From Hydractinia symbiolongicarpus (lineage: Eukaryota > Cnidaria > Hydrozoa > Anthoathecata > Hydractiniidae), in NCBI RefSeq assembly GCF_029227915.1, contig NC_079880.1, forward strand, positions 31,427,501-31,491,500: a stretch of DNA of 64,000 nucleotides, given 5' to 3'. The notes beneath the pieces are model-generated. The model did not search any database, was not told the origin of the DNA, and was given only the letters and a program-made list of their open reading frames with translations. Position 1 is the first letter of the stretch. Each line of letters starts with the position of its first letter. The translations under genes and the position numbers were made by a program. Shown in pieces: positions 55,258-64,000 of this stretch.

Positions 55258-57608
55258 TTGAAACAGGCCGCGTTCGCAATCTGAGCAGAATAATCCCAGC
55301 TGTGGAACGTCCAAACCCGACACTACATTGCCCCGCACAGGAAACCTAAGCGGGCAAAAAGTAGTTTTTGAATTAGTTTACTAACTTTAGTAATAAAAAC
55401 AAGATGCAGAAGCTGCATAAACTCGCTATTAAAAAGGTGCAACTAAAATACATTCACAATAGAGACACCCAATTCTGTTGTTTAATTTACATGTAGGTAT
55501 ACCAAAGTTTTTATGCTAGCTACTTGGTCTGTGACCACAAACAATTCTAGGTTTCAAAGCCTCTTAAATGACTCTGATCAGTTGCTAAAAGAAAATTTTT
55601 GGACACAAAAAGAACTTAGGACATCTAGATGTAGTCACTAAGTTTGTGCACCTTTCAAGGAGCTAAATAGGGCGACCAGCGATATTTATAAAAAAATAAT
55701 TTTTTGACGAAACGATTTCAAAAATGTGATAGTTAACGGTACACACACTTTTTATAAGAAAATCAAAATTCAAACCGGGCCTGATCATTATTTTATTTCT
55801 CTATTGTTTTTCATTTATTTTTATTTTTTTAAACAATAGGCCTATTTTTTAATCTGGAATACCAGAAAATCGAACCGCTTCTGATAAAAGCATGGTACAT
55901 TATAACTAAAATAAACGAAGGGGCGGCGGTGGTTATCCGGACGATTGTTAAGGGTTGCCAAATAAAGATAAAACGAGGAAAACGGTTGGGAAAGAAAACT
56001 TTAAGTAAAGTGAGAATAGTGTACGCCTACATGCTTTTCCTTTTGTAAAAAAATGCTTTATGAGAATATCAGGCTGGGATTTTTAGCTAAAAACAATTGG
56101 TCTATTGTTTATACAACAAATAAGAATAATGACCAGCCTGGTCTGGAATTTTGATATTCTTATACATAAAGCATGTAATAGATTTCAAATTAAATATATA
56201 TATACGACGAGCTGATTTACTTCGTCTGATTTGCTTATGCCTTACGTTGGCTGGTATAAAGAAGGGGAGCTGGGATATTTAGGACTTTAGTACACCCGGT
56301 AAATGACATGGATGTTGTGTTCAGTTTTTTGAAGAAAAAATTAACACTTTGCGCTCGCGAAGTTTTAATCAGACACCGCGATTATTAATCAATGCGAACA
56401 TAAATTCATAGTTAAGGTATATTTTTTTACAATTAGTTAAAAACACATTTTGCAAAACCAAAGTAATGCTAACGCATACTTTCAGAAACTTGTAACCCAT
56501 TCATGGAAACTTTTGCACCACAAGCAATTATATTTATTAAAAGGATACTTTTTAAAATAAGTTTCGCAAGTTAATTTATTTGTCTTTTCGCTATTATAGT
56601 TTTTTCTGTTTTCTGCACAACAGAATCATCATTGCTTTTTTACTTTGCACACAAGAATTTTACTGCATTTTAAAAATGCTAAGATGGACGAATACGCACC
56701 CGGACAGTAATTAGAATACTTTTTCAATCGTCTATTTTTTATGATAAAAAATTGCATGGGTTTTGCTTCGCTCATAAACGAAAGAAAATTGCCTGAATTG
56801 ATATTATGTTTATTGTTTGAGTTTCTAACATGAAATATTCTGTCAAGGTAAAGTATAAGTAGTGATCTCCATAGTAGATCCCCATCGTAGATGTTCTGCA
56901 TGTGATAACACATGCCTCGGCACACGAGGGACATAGCGCCCACATTAAAGCTAAAAAAGTTCATTATAGATTTAACAACCTATACCTTGCTCCATTCGTT
57001 GTTTGACTTAACCGAACTACTGCTGTTATAGTTGTATGATTGTTTCATGTTTGTTTAAACACAAAATGTTGTTTCTTTTTGTTTCCATTATGTTTTTTAT
57101 GTCCCCGATCCTTTTTTGTAATCATCCTTGCAATTTATTAAGGTGTTAACAATAAGAAAAAAAGTTTAGGATCAAAAAAAAAAGTCGGGGTAAATTCTTA
57201 GTCGGGTATTAAAAATTGGGTAAAAGTACTAGTCGGGGAAAGAATAATCGGGGAAAGTTTTGATCGGGAAAAAATTAAGTCACTTGCAAAAAATTTAGTC
57301 ACTTTTCCTAACTTCTTTCCCCCGATAAGGTAGCCTATTTCACAGATTACATGCGAAAATTATGCGTATGTAAGGTCATGTGTCTTCCATTTATTGGCCA
57401 ATAACTTTCGCAGGTTAAAAATTCGCTTCATATAAGGCTAAGAAAAAATACTTTAACTTTAACGTCAATTTACAGCCTGTATCTGTTTTATTTTGCAAAC
57501 ATTCTGGGCATTAAACCCAATCATTTTGTCCCTTTAGTTTTTTTAAAATTGAGTAAAGCTACGTAAAGACTTCTGCTCAATATTTCCAGGCTAGGTTACA
57601 TCTCCAAA
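55258..57608. other. Intergenic, one foldback repeat
   Basis: AT-rich stretch without a recognised gene. It includes the inverted repeat at 56050-56178. A minus-strand open frame at 56629-56964 (111 codons) has no family similarity, and no flanking exon supports it. Confidence 0.3.
56050..56178. repeat. Inverted repeat, about 129 bp
   Basis: AAATGCTTTATGAGAATATC and CCAGCCTGGTC-type sequence pair with GATATTCTTATACATAAAGC on the other arm, with small bulges. No target-site duplication was identified. Possibly a small MITE. Confidence 0.5.
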
Positions 57609-57854
57609 TTGTTCCTATTCATTAGCCCAAACGTTGTTAATCAATGTGGTACTTCTAGCACTAATAACGAGATTTGTGAAAAGCAAACCTTTAACTTTAA
57701 AAACTTTTTCGTCAAAATAAATTCTAAATCGAAACCTATTAAACCAGAAAAAGTTTTTTTTGCAGAACCTTCATTAGATTATTTCCCTCAAGGTTATATT
57801 GACGGTATTGGAAAATTTAATGTGAGCATAAAGTGCCCGCGGCCACATTTTTAA
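57609..57854 (+). other. Open frame of unknown origin interrupted by inverted-repeat insert
   Basis: About 80 codons with normal-looking composition (PKVF-type basic/aromatic mix, VFFAEPSLDYFPQGYIDGIG). It runs into the left 13-bp inverted repeat at 57831 and stops soon after. No family is recognised. It might be the end of an exon or mobile gene cut by the insert. Confidence 0.25.
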
Positions 57855-58637
57855 ATTACTCATGAACTACAAATCATTTTGCTATAAGACTTGGCACACT
57901 TATAATTCAACACAATAGGAATAATTTGGGTGTAATGAGGTCATTGCCACCTGTTGTGACGTCATCAAAGACAAAGAGTAGCTAATTTTTAGGTGTTAAT
58001 GAAAAATGTCGTAGTTTAGAGTATGCTGTGTTTTGAAAGTAGACAAGTATGTAAAATATATACAAAATATTATAATTATGAAAAAAAGTCTAATTGTTAG
58101 ATATATGTTAGAAGAAAATGAAATTTGATCACAATAAAAACTGTTTTTTTTCCAATTCAAAACACAAATTTCTTCTTTTTATTCAAAAGTAAGTATATTT
58201 TCCAAAATGAAGAATTAATCACAATAGGAATAAGATTGACTTTTAATTTGAGTGTTATGACGTCATTACCACCTGTGTACCGACGTCATCAAAGACAGAG
58301 AGTAAAATATCAATTTGGATCCGTAAATTATATATTCTGGTCTGTAAATTACACATCTGTTCCTCATTTTATCTTACACGTGTGATTACTTTCAAATGTT
58401 TATTAACTGAATAATTTTTGACTAAAGATTTAGCATAGAAGGAGAACAAAAAATATTTACTTTAAGTATTTTATCCCCTGTTCACAAATGGCCTACCCCC
58501 GGAGATGTACAAAAAAAATCCCAAAAATGTTTTTAGAATCAGAAAGTCCAATAAAAGTTAGGAAAAGTCACAAAATTTCAAGGTCTAACAATGAGTACAA
58601 AAAAAGATATTGAAAAAAGAAAAAGCCGCGGGCACTT
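57831..58637. mobile_element. Possible insertion bounded by 13-bp GC-rich inverted repeats
   Basis: AAGTGCCCGCGGC (57831-57843) and its exact complement GCCGCGGGCACTT (58625-58637) bound about 800 bp of AT-rich DNA. Inside, a segment of about 75 bp recurs: CACAATAGGAATAA through GACGTCATCAAAGACA (57913-57981 and 58217-58305). The right repeat adjoins the first codons of the Harbinger pseudogene. No target duplication was seen, so this could also be remnant termini of the Harbinger element itself. Confidence 0.45.
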
Positions 58638-59478
58638 CAATTCCAATTGATGTTGTGTGCTAAAATGGAACAAAAGTAAGCAATATCGAAGCACTATGCA
58701 TATTTTGAAGAGATTAGCCTATCCTTGTAGATATGGAGACATAATACCACGTTTTGGTCGCTCAGTTCCTGAATTAAGCTTGATCAGTAATTATAATTTA
58801 GACTGGATTTATAATAATTTTGCTCACAAACTTCGTGATTTCAATCAAAATTGGTTAGCTCCCAATAGACTAGCTGAATATGCTGATGCAGTTTACCAAA
58901 GCTGCTATTGACTTTTTGCTTGGGTTTTGTATATGGCACAGTGCGACCGATATGTCGTCCTCCAGAAAACCAGAGAATGGTATATAATGGACACAAACGA
59001 GTGCATGCAATAAAATTTCAAAGTGTGGTAGCGCCAAACGGGCTTATTGCAAATCTATATCGTTCTATGGAGGGAAGGAGACACGACTGTGCTCTTTTAA
59101 ATGAATCAGGTCTATTACAGGATTTAGTAAATCATTCTCATACTTCTAATGGTCAAAATCTTTGTATATATGGCGATCCAGCATATCCTATCAAATCTCA
59201 ATTAGGTCCATTTAAAGGGGCTAATGTAACCAACGATCAAAAGGAATTTAACAAATCTATGAGTAAAGTTCGAATTTCAGTGGAGTGGATTTTTGGAGAC
59301 ATAATAGACTACTTTGCTTTTGTTAACTTCAAGAATAATTTGAAGCTAGGTCTTAGTGCTGTTAACAAGATGTATGTAGTTTGTGGTTTATTACATAATG
59401 CTCGTGCATGTCTGTATAAACATAACACTTATTGTTTTCCAATATAGATCCTCCTAGCCTTGAAGAATATTTTTCTTA
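58638..59478 (+). pseudogene. PIF/Harbinger transposase (DDE_Tnp_4), inactivated
   Basis: Recognisable along its length: NGTKVSNIEALCIF, LKRLAYPCRYGD, RFGR, GTVRPICRPPENQRMVYNGH, KRVHAIKFQSVVAPNGLIAN, GRRHDCALL, CIYGDPAYP, VEWIFGDIIDYF and LLHNARACLY. It is broken by a stop (TAA in the CYN-like start), frame changes near 58690, 58905 and 59430, and loss of the first catalytic Asp (FVYGT in place of FVDGT). The second Asp (GDPAYP) and the Glu (VEWIF) remain. The natural C-terminus PPSLEEYFS is recovered in another frame, ending at 59478. An inactive mobile gene. Confidence 0.9.
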
Positions 59479-60277
59479 AAAACAAGCTTGAATTTTTCCC
59501 TACCTTGATTTACCTTAAGTGGATAAATCTTGGCGAGGATTAAATTTGGCGAATTTGGCGAATGTTAGTACTGAATCCAGGTATAACGTTAATGTTATCA
59601 CTAATTTTAGTCCATGCTTGTCCTCGTTCTCTTGTTTTCTCCTTGAATTGGTATGGCTCTACAACCAGCATCTCCCTACATAGCACACATCTTTTCTCAT
59701 CATTCCATACCATTGGGCTACTAAATATATAAAAACTTCCAAATAAGCTACTGTATAAAGAAAGACAAATTTTCAAAAATATACCTAGATTTTACTTGCT
59801 GCTTGCAGTATATAAATTATTCTTAAAGTCTAATACAAGAAGAAAATATAAACAACCGATCCAACTGTATTGGTTATTCATTCTTATTGCTATACTTATC
59901 ACTATTTTCCTACTCAATAATGCACAAAAGGATTAACTTACGATTCCTTGGATTCAGCAGCCATTTTGGAGTTTTAGCATGGACGGCAAATAAGAAAAAT
60001 AAAGTCTTCAACTTCTAATGAACGGTGATTATGATGGACTACCCCTGATAGCGCATGCGTAGAAAAGTAAACTAATTCGGAATGCCGTCTAAGAATACCG
60101 CCATCGTTATTTCTTAAGCTCGCTAATAGGGTTAAGAGAACACAGAGACAACTCAAAAGATGTTCCTAAATTTGGGGGCTACTTCAATTCTATTGGCAAT
60201 TTTCTTAACTTTTTAAATTAAAGAGTAACAGGGGGGATATCGCTTCGGGTAATCATTAAAGAGCCTGTTCAAAAAAT
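59479..60277. other. No recognisable gene
   Basis: AT-rich sequence between two transposase relics. A TTTGGCGAATTTGGCGAA doublet occurs at 59545-59565. Nothing coding was recognised. Confidence 0.3.
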
Positions 60278-60690
60278 GCAACTTACTTATCACCACAAAC
60301 TCAGAATGAAATTATTTCATATTGTGGTGATTATATAACAGACAAAATAATATCTGCAGTTAAACAAGCTAAATTTTCTCAATAATTTGTGACGAAGCTT
60401 GTGGCACATCTACCAAGGAACAAATTTCAATAGTACTTCGTTTCATAAAGCATCATTGTAACTTGCAAAAGGAAAAGGTTTATTCGTTGTAGTTAAGGGG
60501 TCTCAGGTTTGTCCCTTTCAAAGGTCATTTAAGAACCTTGAATGAACTTTCTCTTGACATACAGAATGGTCGAGGTCAATGTTATGATGGTACTGGCAAT
60601 GTAGCTGTTAAAATTAATGGTTTATTTGAAGGCATTTTGTCCATGGTTCCATTGCATAATATATTTGAAATTTTTATTGATTTCCGTCGC
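60278..60690 (+). pseudogene. hAT-type transposase fragment (DUF4371 region)
   Basis: Frame pieces read TYLSPQTQNEIISYCGDYIT, DKIISAVKQAKF, then after a shift SIICDEACGTSTKEQISIVL and RFIKHH, and after another shift LSLDIQNGRGQCYDGTGNVA and VKINGLFEGI. The order QNEII...I..KI...KAKF-S-I-D-...-EQ-S-VLR...D-IQN-RGQ-YD is typical of ZMYM/DUF4371 hAT-like transposases. Stops and shifts show it is dead, and both ends are missing. Confidence 0.8.
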
Positions 60691-61918
60691 CGCTATGCGG
60701 GGCGGAATCTTTAAAATCGCCTGATGGAAGATAGATAGATAGAGAGAGACAGCACAGAGCCCGGACGCTGCTTAGTTTTTGTCTAGGCTAAACGCCCGGA
60801 AAATTCCATTTTTTCGAAAGCCGATGAAGATGCTTTATTTTAATCTCTGTCAATTAAATGACCAATCTGAACAGAGAGTGTACTCTTCGTGAGGCCAGAA
60901 CATTACGTTTGCAGCCATGACTAAAAGTGCTTACATTTTGTTGGTCGCCCCTTGCTATTCTCTTTGATTTGGTCGTAGTAGCTTTATTGATGGGGAGCTA
61001 AGCACTATTTTTTAAATTTGTGTATTTTATCAGGTAAGAATTATTTTATAAATAGCTAAGTGAGAAAGGTGTTTTGGTACTTACTTGGATCTCCTTTTGA
61101 CTGGTGCTGACATACCCCTTTTAATAGTCATGAAATTAATTACTTTCTAGCTAGCTATGGAGCTAGCTACACAAAATAGTACTTTGATTAGAGTGCTTTT
61201 TTTTCTTAAAGAGCAAGCAACAAAAAACCTTTATCCTGCCTTGCGTATTTCTTCCATGACCGGACACCCAACTCCTGTTCTTATGATGGGAAAAAAGGGG
61301 GCTAAAAATAACTTCCAAATGACACTTTGTGGGACTACTTCTATCAGATAAAAAGATATATATATTCACACAGGATTTTTTTTTATATTTTTTGCAGAAA
61401 AGTTGTCGAAACGTGACGAAAAGTTTATTGTTGCTTGCACTGAGCAGTCGGTGAACTGATAATTAACCTGTAACAATATATAGTTAGCCGATGCAGGATA
61501 ATTAGATGCTATGCTTAGTATAATTAGCCGTTAAAAGCTTCTTTGTGATCTTTACAGCTAACTGCGTCTTTTCCATGTTTTTTCTTGAAATAAGAATAGT
61601 TTTGTTGTTTAATAATATAAACGACATATGTACTGCTAGCTACAGTAAAATTATAACTTTTTTGCACAATCATTTCTTGTTCTATTTCTTGGTTTTAATT
61701 GGAGCACAACTTTATGTTGATCTATATAAATATAGATGGCTATGGGGAGATTGATAACGAAGAAAAGTGTAAATTTAAGTAAAAAGATACATCGTATAAG
61801 TAGCTCTATCAGCGGCTAATTATACTGTACGCACCATATATATAATTATTCTGCTTAGATAAATAGAATGTCTGTATATTTTATATGGCTAGCCTTACAA
61901 ATCCTGTCTATTATTTCC
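60691..61918. other. Intergenic with short ATAG/GAGA run
   Basis: A small GC-rich hairpin (CGTCGCCGCTATGCGGGGCG, 60687-60706) and a GATA/GA simple repeat at about 60727-60750. An open frame at 61157-61351 has no recognisable similarity. Confidence 0.35.
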
Positions 61919-62191
61919 AGGAAAGGCCGTAGCTTAGATAGGGAGTCCTAAAGTATTTAATGCTCATTTTGAGCTATGTAGATCCAATTAAGGTCCCCGC
62001 TCTGCCAGACAACTCCCTGTAGAATCCAACAGCCCACATAGTGTGTCATCTCCCCAATTTCTCTAACATGGCTTGGGTTAACCCGGGGCTATGGTAGCAT
62101 TCACTCACCAATATTGAATTGCCGCCAAGCGGAATCGGACCCCGTTCTCCTGCACAAAGTGCCAGAGTTATAACCACCAAGCTATGGTGCC
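61919..62191 (-). mobile_element. tRNA-derived SINE
   Basis: On the minus strand the head reads GGCACCATAGCTTGGTGGTT, with an A box TAGCTTGGTGGTTA and, 30 nt on, a B box GGTCCGATTCC (62132-62142). These are RNA polymerase III internal promoter elements in tRNA order and spacing. A body of about 200 bp follows, ending near 61919, with GGGAGATGACACACTATGTG and GGGAGTTGTCTGGCAGAGCG. The head does not close into a tRNA acceptor stem, so it is a SINE rather than a tRNA gene. The exact tail and target duplication are unresolved. Confidence 0.75.
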
Positions 62192-63584
62192 ATTGAAAAC
62201 GGCTAACTATTCTGTTACTGGCTAATTATCAGTTCTCCTTGTTTAAAATCAGTTCTTCTTGTTTTTGCTTGAAAATCTTTCTTGAACTCACCCTAAAGTA
62301 TCACAAAATATTTTTCTAAGGTTTCTTGGAAATGACTTGATTTTTAAAAATCTCACGAAAAGGACCTTCGATTTTTCAAATCTGCAAATTTATTGTGTGT
62401 GTACCCTTTTATGCTTCAACTTGGTGATTTCAATTTGTCAATTTGTCAAACAAAACAATGACCAATCAGTTTCCTCAAAATAAAAACTTGCAACTAATCC
62501 GACTTCTCGAAAGAAATTTAAATTTGAGAATTCGAATCAAAAAAGAATAATAAACAATCAGTTGAATTCAATAAATCGATTTCAACAAAATAAATCCTGT
62601 ATTGTCCACAGGTTTCAAAATCATGTAGTAAGGGCTGCTATGTTCTGATATGAAGCTTCGTGTGCACATGTGTATTAAAAGTGATTTTTTGATTTAAGGT
62701 TGTTCCTTAGGTCCCAAATTACCAAAAAAATATGGGTGGCAAAATTTTTTGTCCCATGGGACCAAATTAGATGACGTCATCACTTTTACATTCAGCATAA
62801 AAATAATTTTGCATTTGTATGTCATGTTACATATGATTGGAAAGAGAAGATCGAGTGGAGCTAAAAAAATGTAAGAACCATGTCTTCAAAACGTAACGTT
62901 CGAAAGATATTACTATTCAAACTTTGTACAAATTACAGAACGGTAATTTACTGACCCAACACAAAAATGACTATAACCTGCTCAAGAGCGAAGTTTTTTT
63001 GTTGAGTTTTAGTATGGTATTGGGTTACCCTAATATCTTTCTGTTTGATCAAAATTTATTGTTCAAATCACTTCAAGGGATAATTTACAGACCAGTAATT
63101 TACAGACCAAAGCACGTTTTTAGTTGTTTACTTTAGTTTGGAAAAGCAAGTTGCGAATTTCACTTAGACATTTTGCATGTATTAGTATCAGTATGATAAC
63201 AAGTTTTGTTTTATAATTGTTCGATTTCATAGACATAGACATAGAATTCAAATGTTCAATTTCTAGAAAACATTCTATTGTTCAATTTCATAGCTAGACT
63301 GTTTAATTTCGAAGTATTAGTGAAGTGTAATGTGAAGTTTATAGTATAGACATATATGCATAATAAAAAATGAATAGACCGAATTAAAATGGATGTTAAC
63401 TGTGTAAAAACAATAAATGTGCTGGATTTTGGGAAATGTATAGTGTGACAGAAAGATACATTAAAAAAGGTACCGCCTTACTTAAACAGTTTTTCCCATT
63501 CCTGTTCTGAGTTTTGAGAGTTTTGAGAGAGATTTTTGTTTGATATTTTGACCAAGATTAGTAATTAAAAATAAAGGTAATTTT
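62192..63584. other. Intergenic, no gene recognised
   Basis: AT-rich. Contains TAATTTACAGACCAGTAATT near 63080, a phrase resembling GTAAATTATATATTCTGGTC at 58322, which may be a dispersed repeat. No coding evidence. Confidence 0.3.
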
Positions 63585-64000
63585 ATGTGTGATGTTCGAG
63601 TTGCAAGGGAAGAATTCTTAAACATAAAATGTTCTGACAAAGTTGAATGTAAGAAGCAACACAAACAGTTGATTGAACTTTGTGAAAGAATTGGGATTTT
63701 TGAAAAGTTTTCTCAATTAGACAAGGCTATTGATCATCAATCTTTGTTTTTGCGAAATTTCATGAAAATGTATGAATCACTTTTAATCCTTGTTCGTGTT
63801 ATGCGACAAGGACTTTGGGAATTACATCTTGTCTTTTTGAGTGGTTTAGTGAAATATATTTTTGCCCACAATCAAATCAATTACGCCCGATTAACACCTT
63901 TGTATCTGGCAGACATGAATAATTTAGAAGAAACAGACATGAAAACCTTGTCCTACTTGAAAGATAATTTCGAAATTGCCAAAACCAATATACCATTCAC
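63585..64000 (+). CDS. Multicopy invertebrate gene of unknown function, partial at window edge
   Basis: Open from ATG 63585 to the window end (138 codons) with no stop. It encodes MCDVRVAREEFLNIKCSD, FLRNFMKMYESLLILVRVMR, QGLWELHLVFLSGLVKYIFA, HNQINYARLTPLYLADMNNL and YLKDNFEIAKTNIPFT. The pattern W-x-LHL...(K/P)YFFAH-x-x-NYAR-x-xPLYLADM...F-x-I-x-K-x-x-IPF recurs in repetitive genes of cnidarians and other invertebrates, probably carried by a mobile element. The biochemical role is unknown to me. A relic of the same segment lies at 49639-49800. The upstream in-frame stop supports this ATG or an upstream intron. Confidence 0.6.
   Translation, partial: MCDVRVAREEFLNIKCSDKVECKKQHKQLIELCERIGIFEKFSQLDKAIDHQSLFLRNFMKMYESLLILVRVMRQGLWELHLVFLSGLVKYIFAHNQINYARLTPLYLADMNNLEETDMKTLSYLKDNFEIAKTNIPF

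Noticed and set aside
56629-56964. 111-codon minus-strand open frame
   Set aside because: No recognisable family, no splice partners, and composition similar to surrounding noncoding DNA.
62110-62191. A true tRNA gene
   Set aside because: Boxes A and B are present but the ends do not pair as an acceptor stem, and a 200-bp body follows, so it is a SINE.

Overview
The window looks like nuclear DNA of an invertebrate animal, most likely a cnidarian (possibly a hydrozoan; this is an inference). It is AT-rich, genes are split by GT-AG introns, and transposon remnants are dense. The encoded families are animal-type: lipin, a GTSF1-like double CHHC zinc-finger protein and a Gal3ST-type sulfotransferase. 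Splice junctions were read by eye and accepted where reading phase and protein family agree.

0-14 kb: a complete lipin (phosphatidate phosphatase) gene on the minus strand. Nineteen coding exons (13981 down to 1736) sum to 2370 nt, or 789 codons plus stop, with every junction in phase. Its introns hold a pogo/Tigger-like transposon, a Helitron-like element with a long GACA microsatellite, and a 27-bp minisatellite.

14-33 kb: no confident host gene. This block is transposons: two TIR elements, a decayed Helitron-like copy, tRNA-derived SINE traces, a nearly full-length RTE-like non-LTR retrotransposon (minus), a DIRS/Ngaro-type tyrosine-recombinase retrotransposon (minus), a foldback MITE, and a 5'-truncated second copy of the non-LTR element (plus). 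A small array of three hairpins with a shared core and changing stems lies at 25.36-25.49 kb.

34-43 kb (plus strand): a small protein with a possible lipidated N-terminus, then a complete five-exon GTSF1-like gene (125 aa), then the last two coding exons of an unrecognised gene with GRG motifs. The intron between those two exons carries a Ty1/copia element with LTRs that read as identical. It keeps gag, protease and integrase but lacks reverse transcriptase and RNase H.

43.7-48 kb: a two-exon type II membrane sulfotransferase of the galactose-3-O-sulfotransferase type (587 aa, minus). A TIR/MITE element ends 11 bp beyond its stop codon.

48-64 kb: mostly repeats and broken mobile genes: a Helitron-like copy, fragments of an unnamed repetitive gene family, a HIRAN-like exon, a Penelope-like GIY-YIG fragment, a PIF/Harbinger transposase pseudogene, a hAT/DUF4371 pseudogene, a tRNA-derived SINE, and a large open frame running off the right edge.

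The host genes do not form an obvious pathway. Two act in lipid or glycan metabolism (lipin; a Golgi sulfotransferase). GTSF1 proteins act in piRNA-guided transposon silencing, which is notable in a locus so full of transposons, but nothing here shows a functional link.
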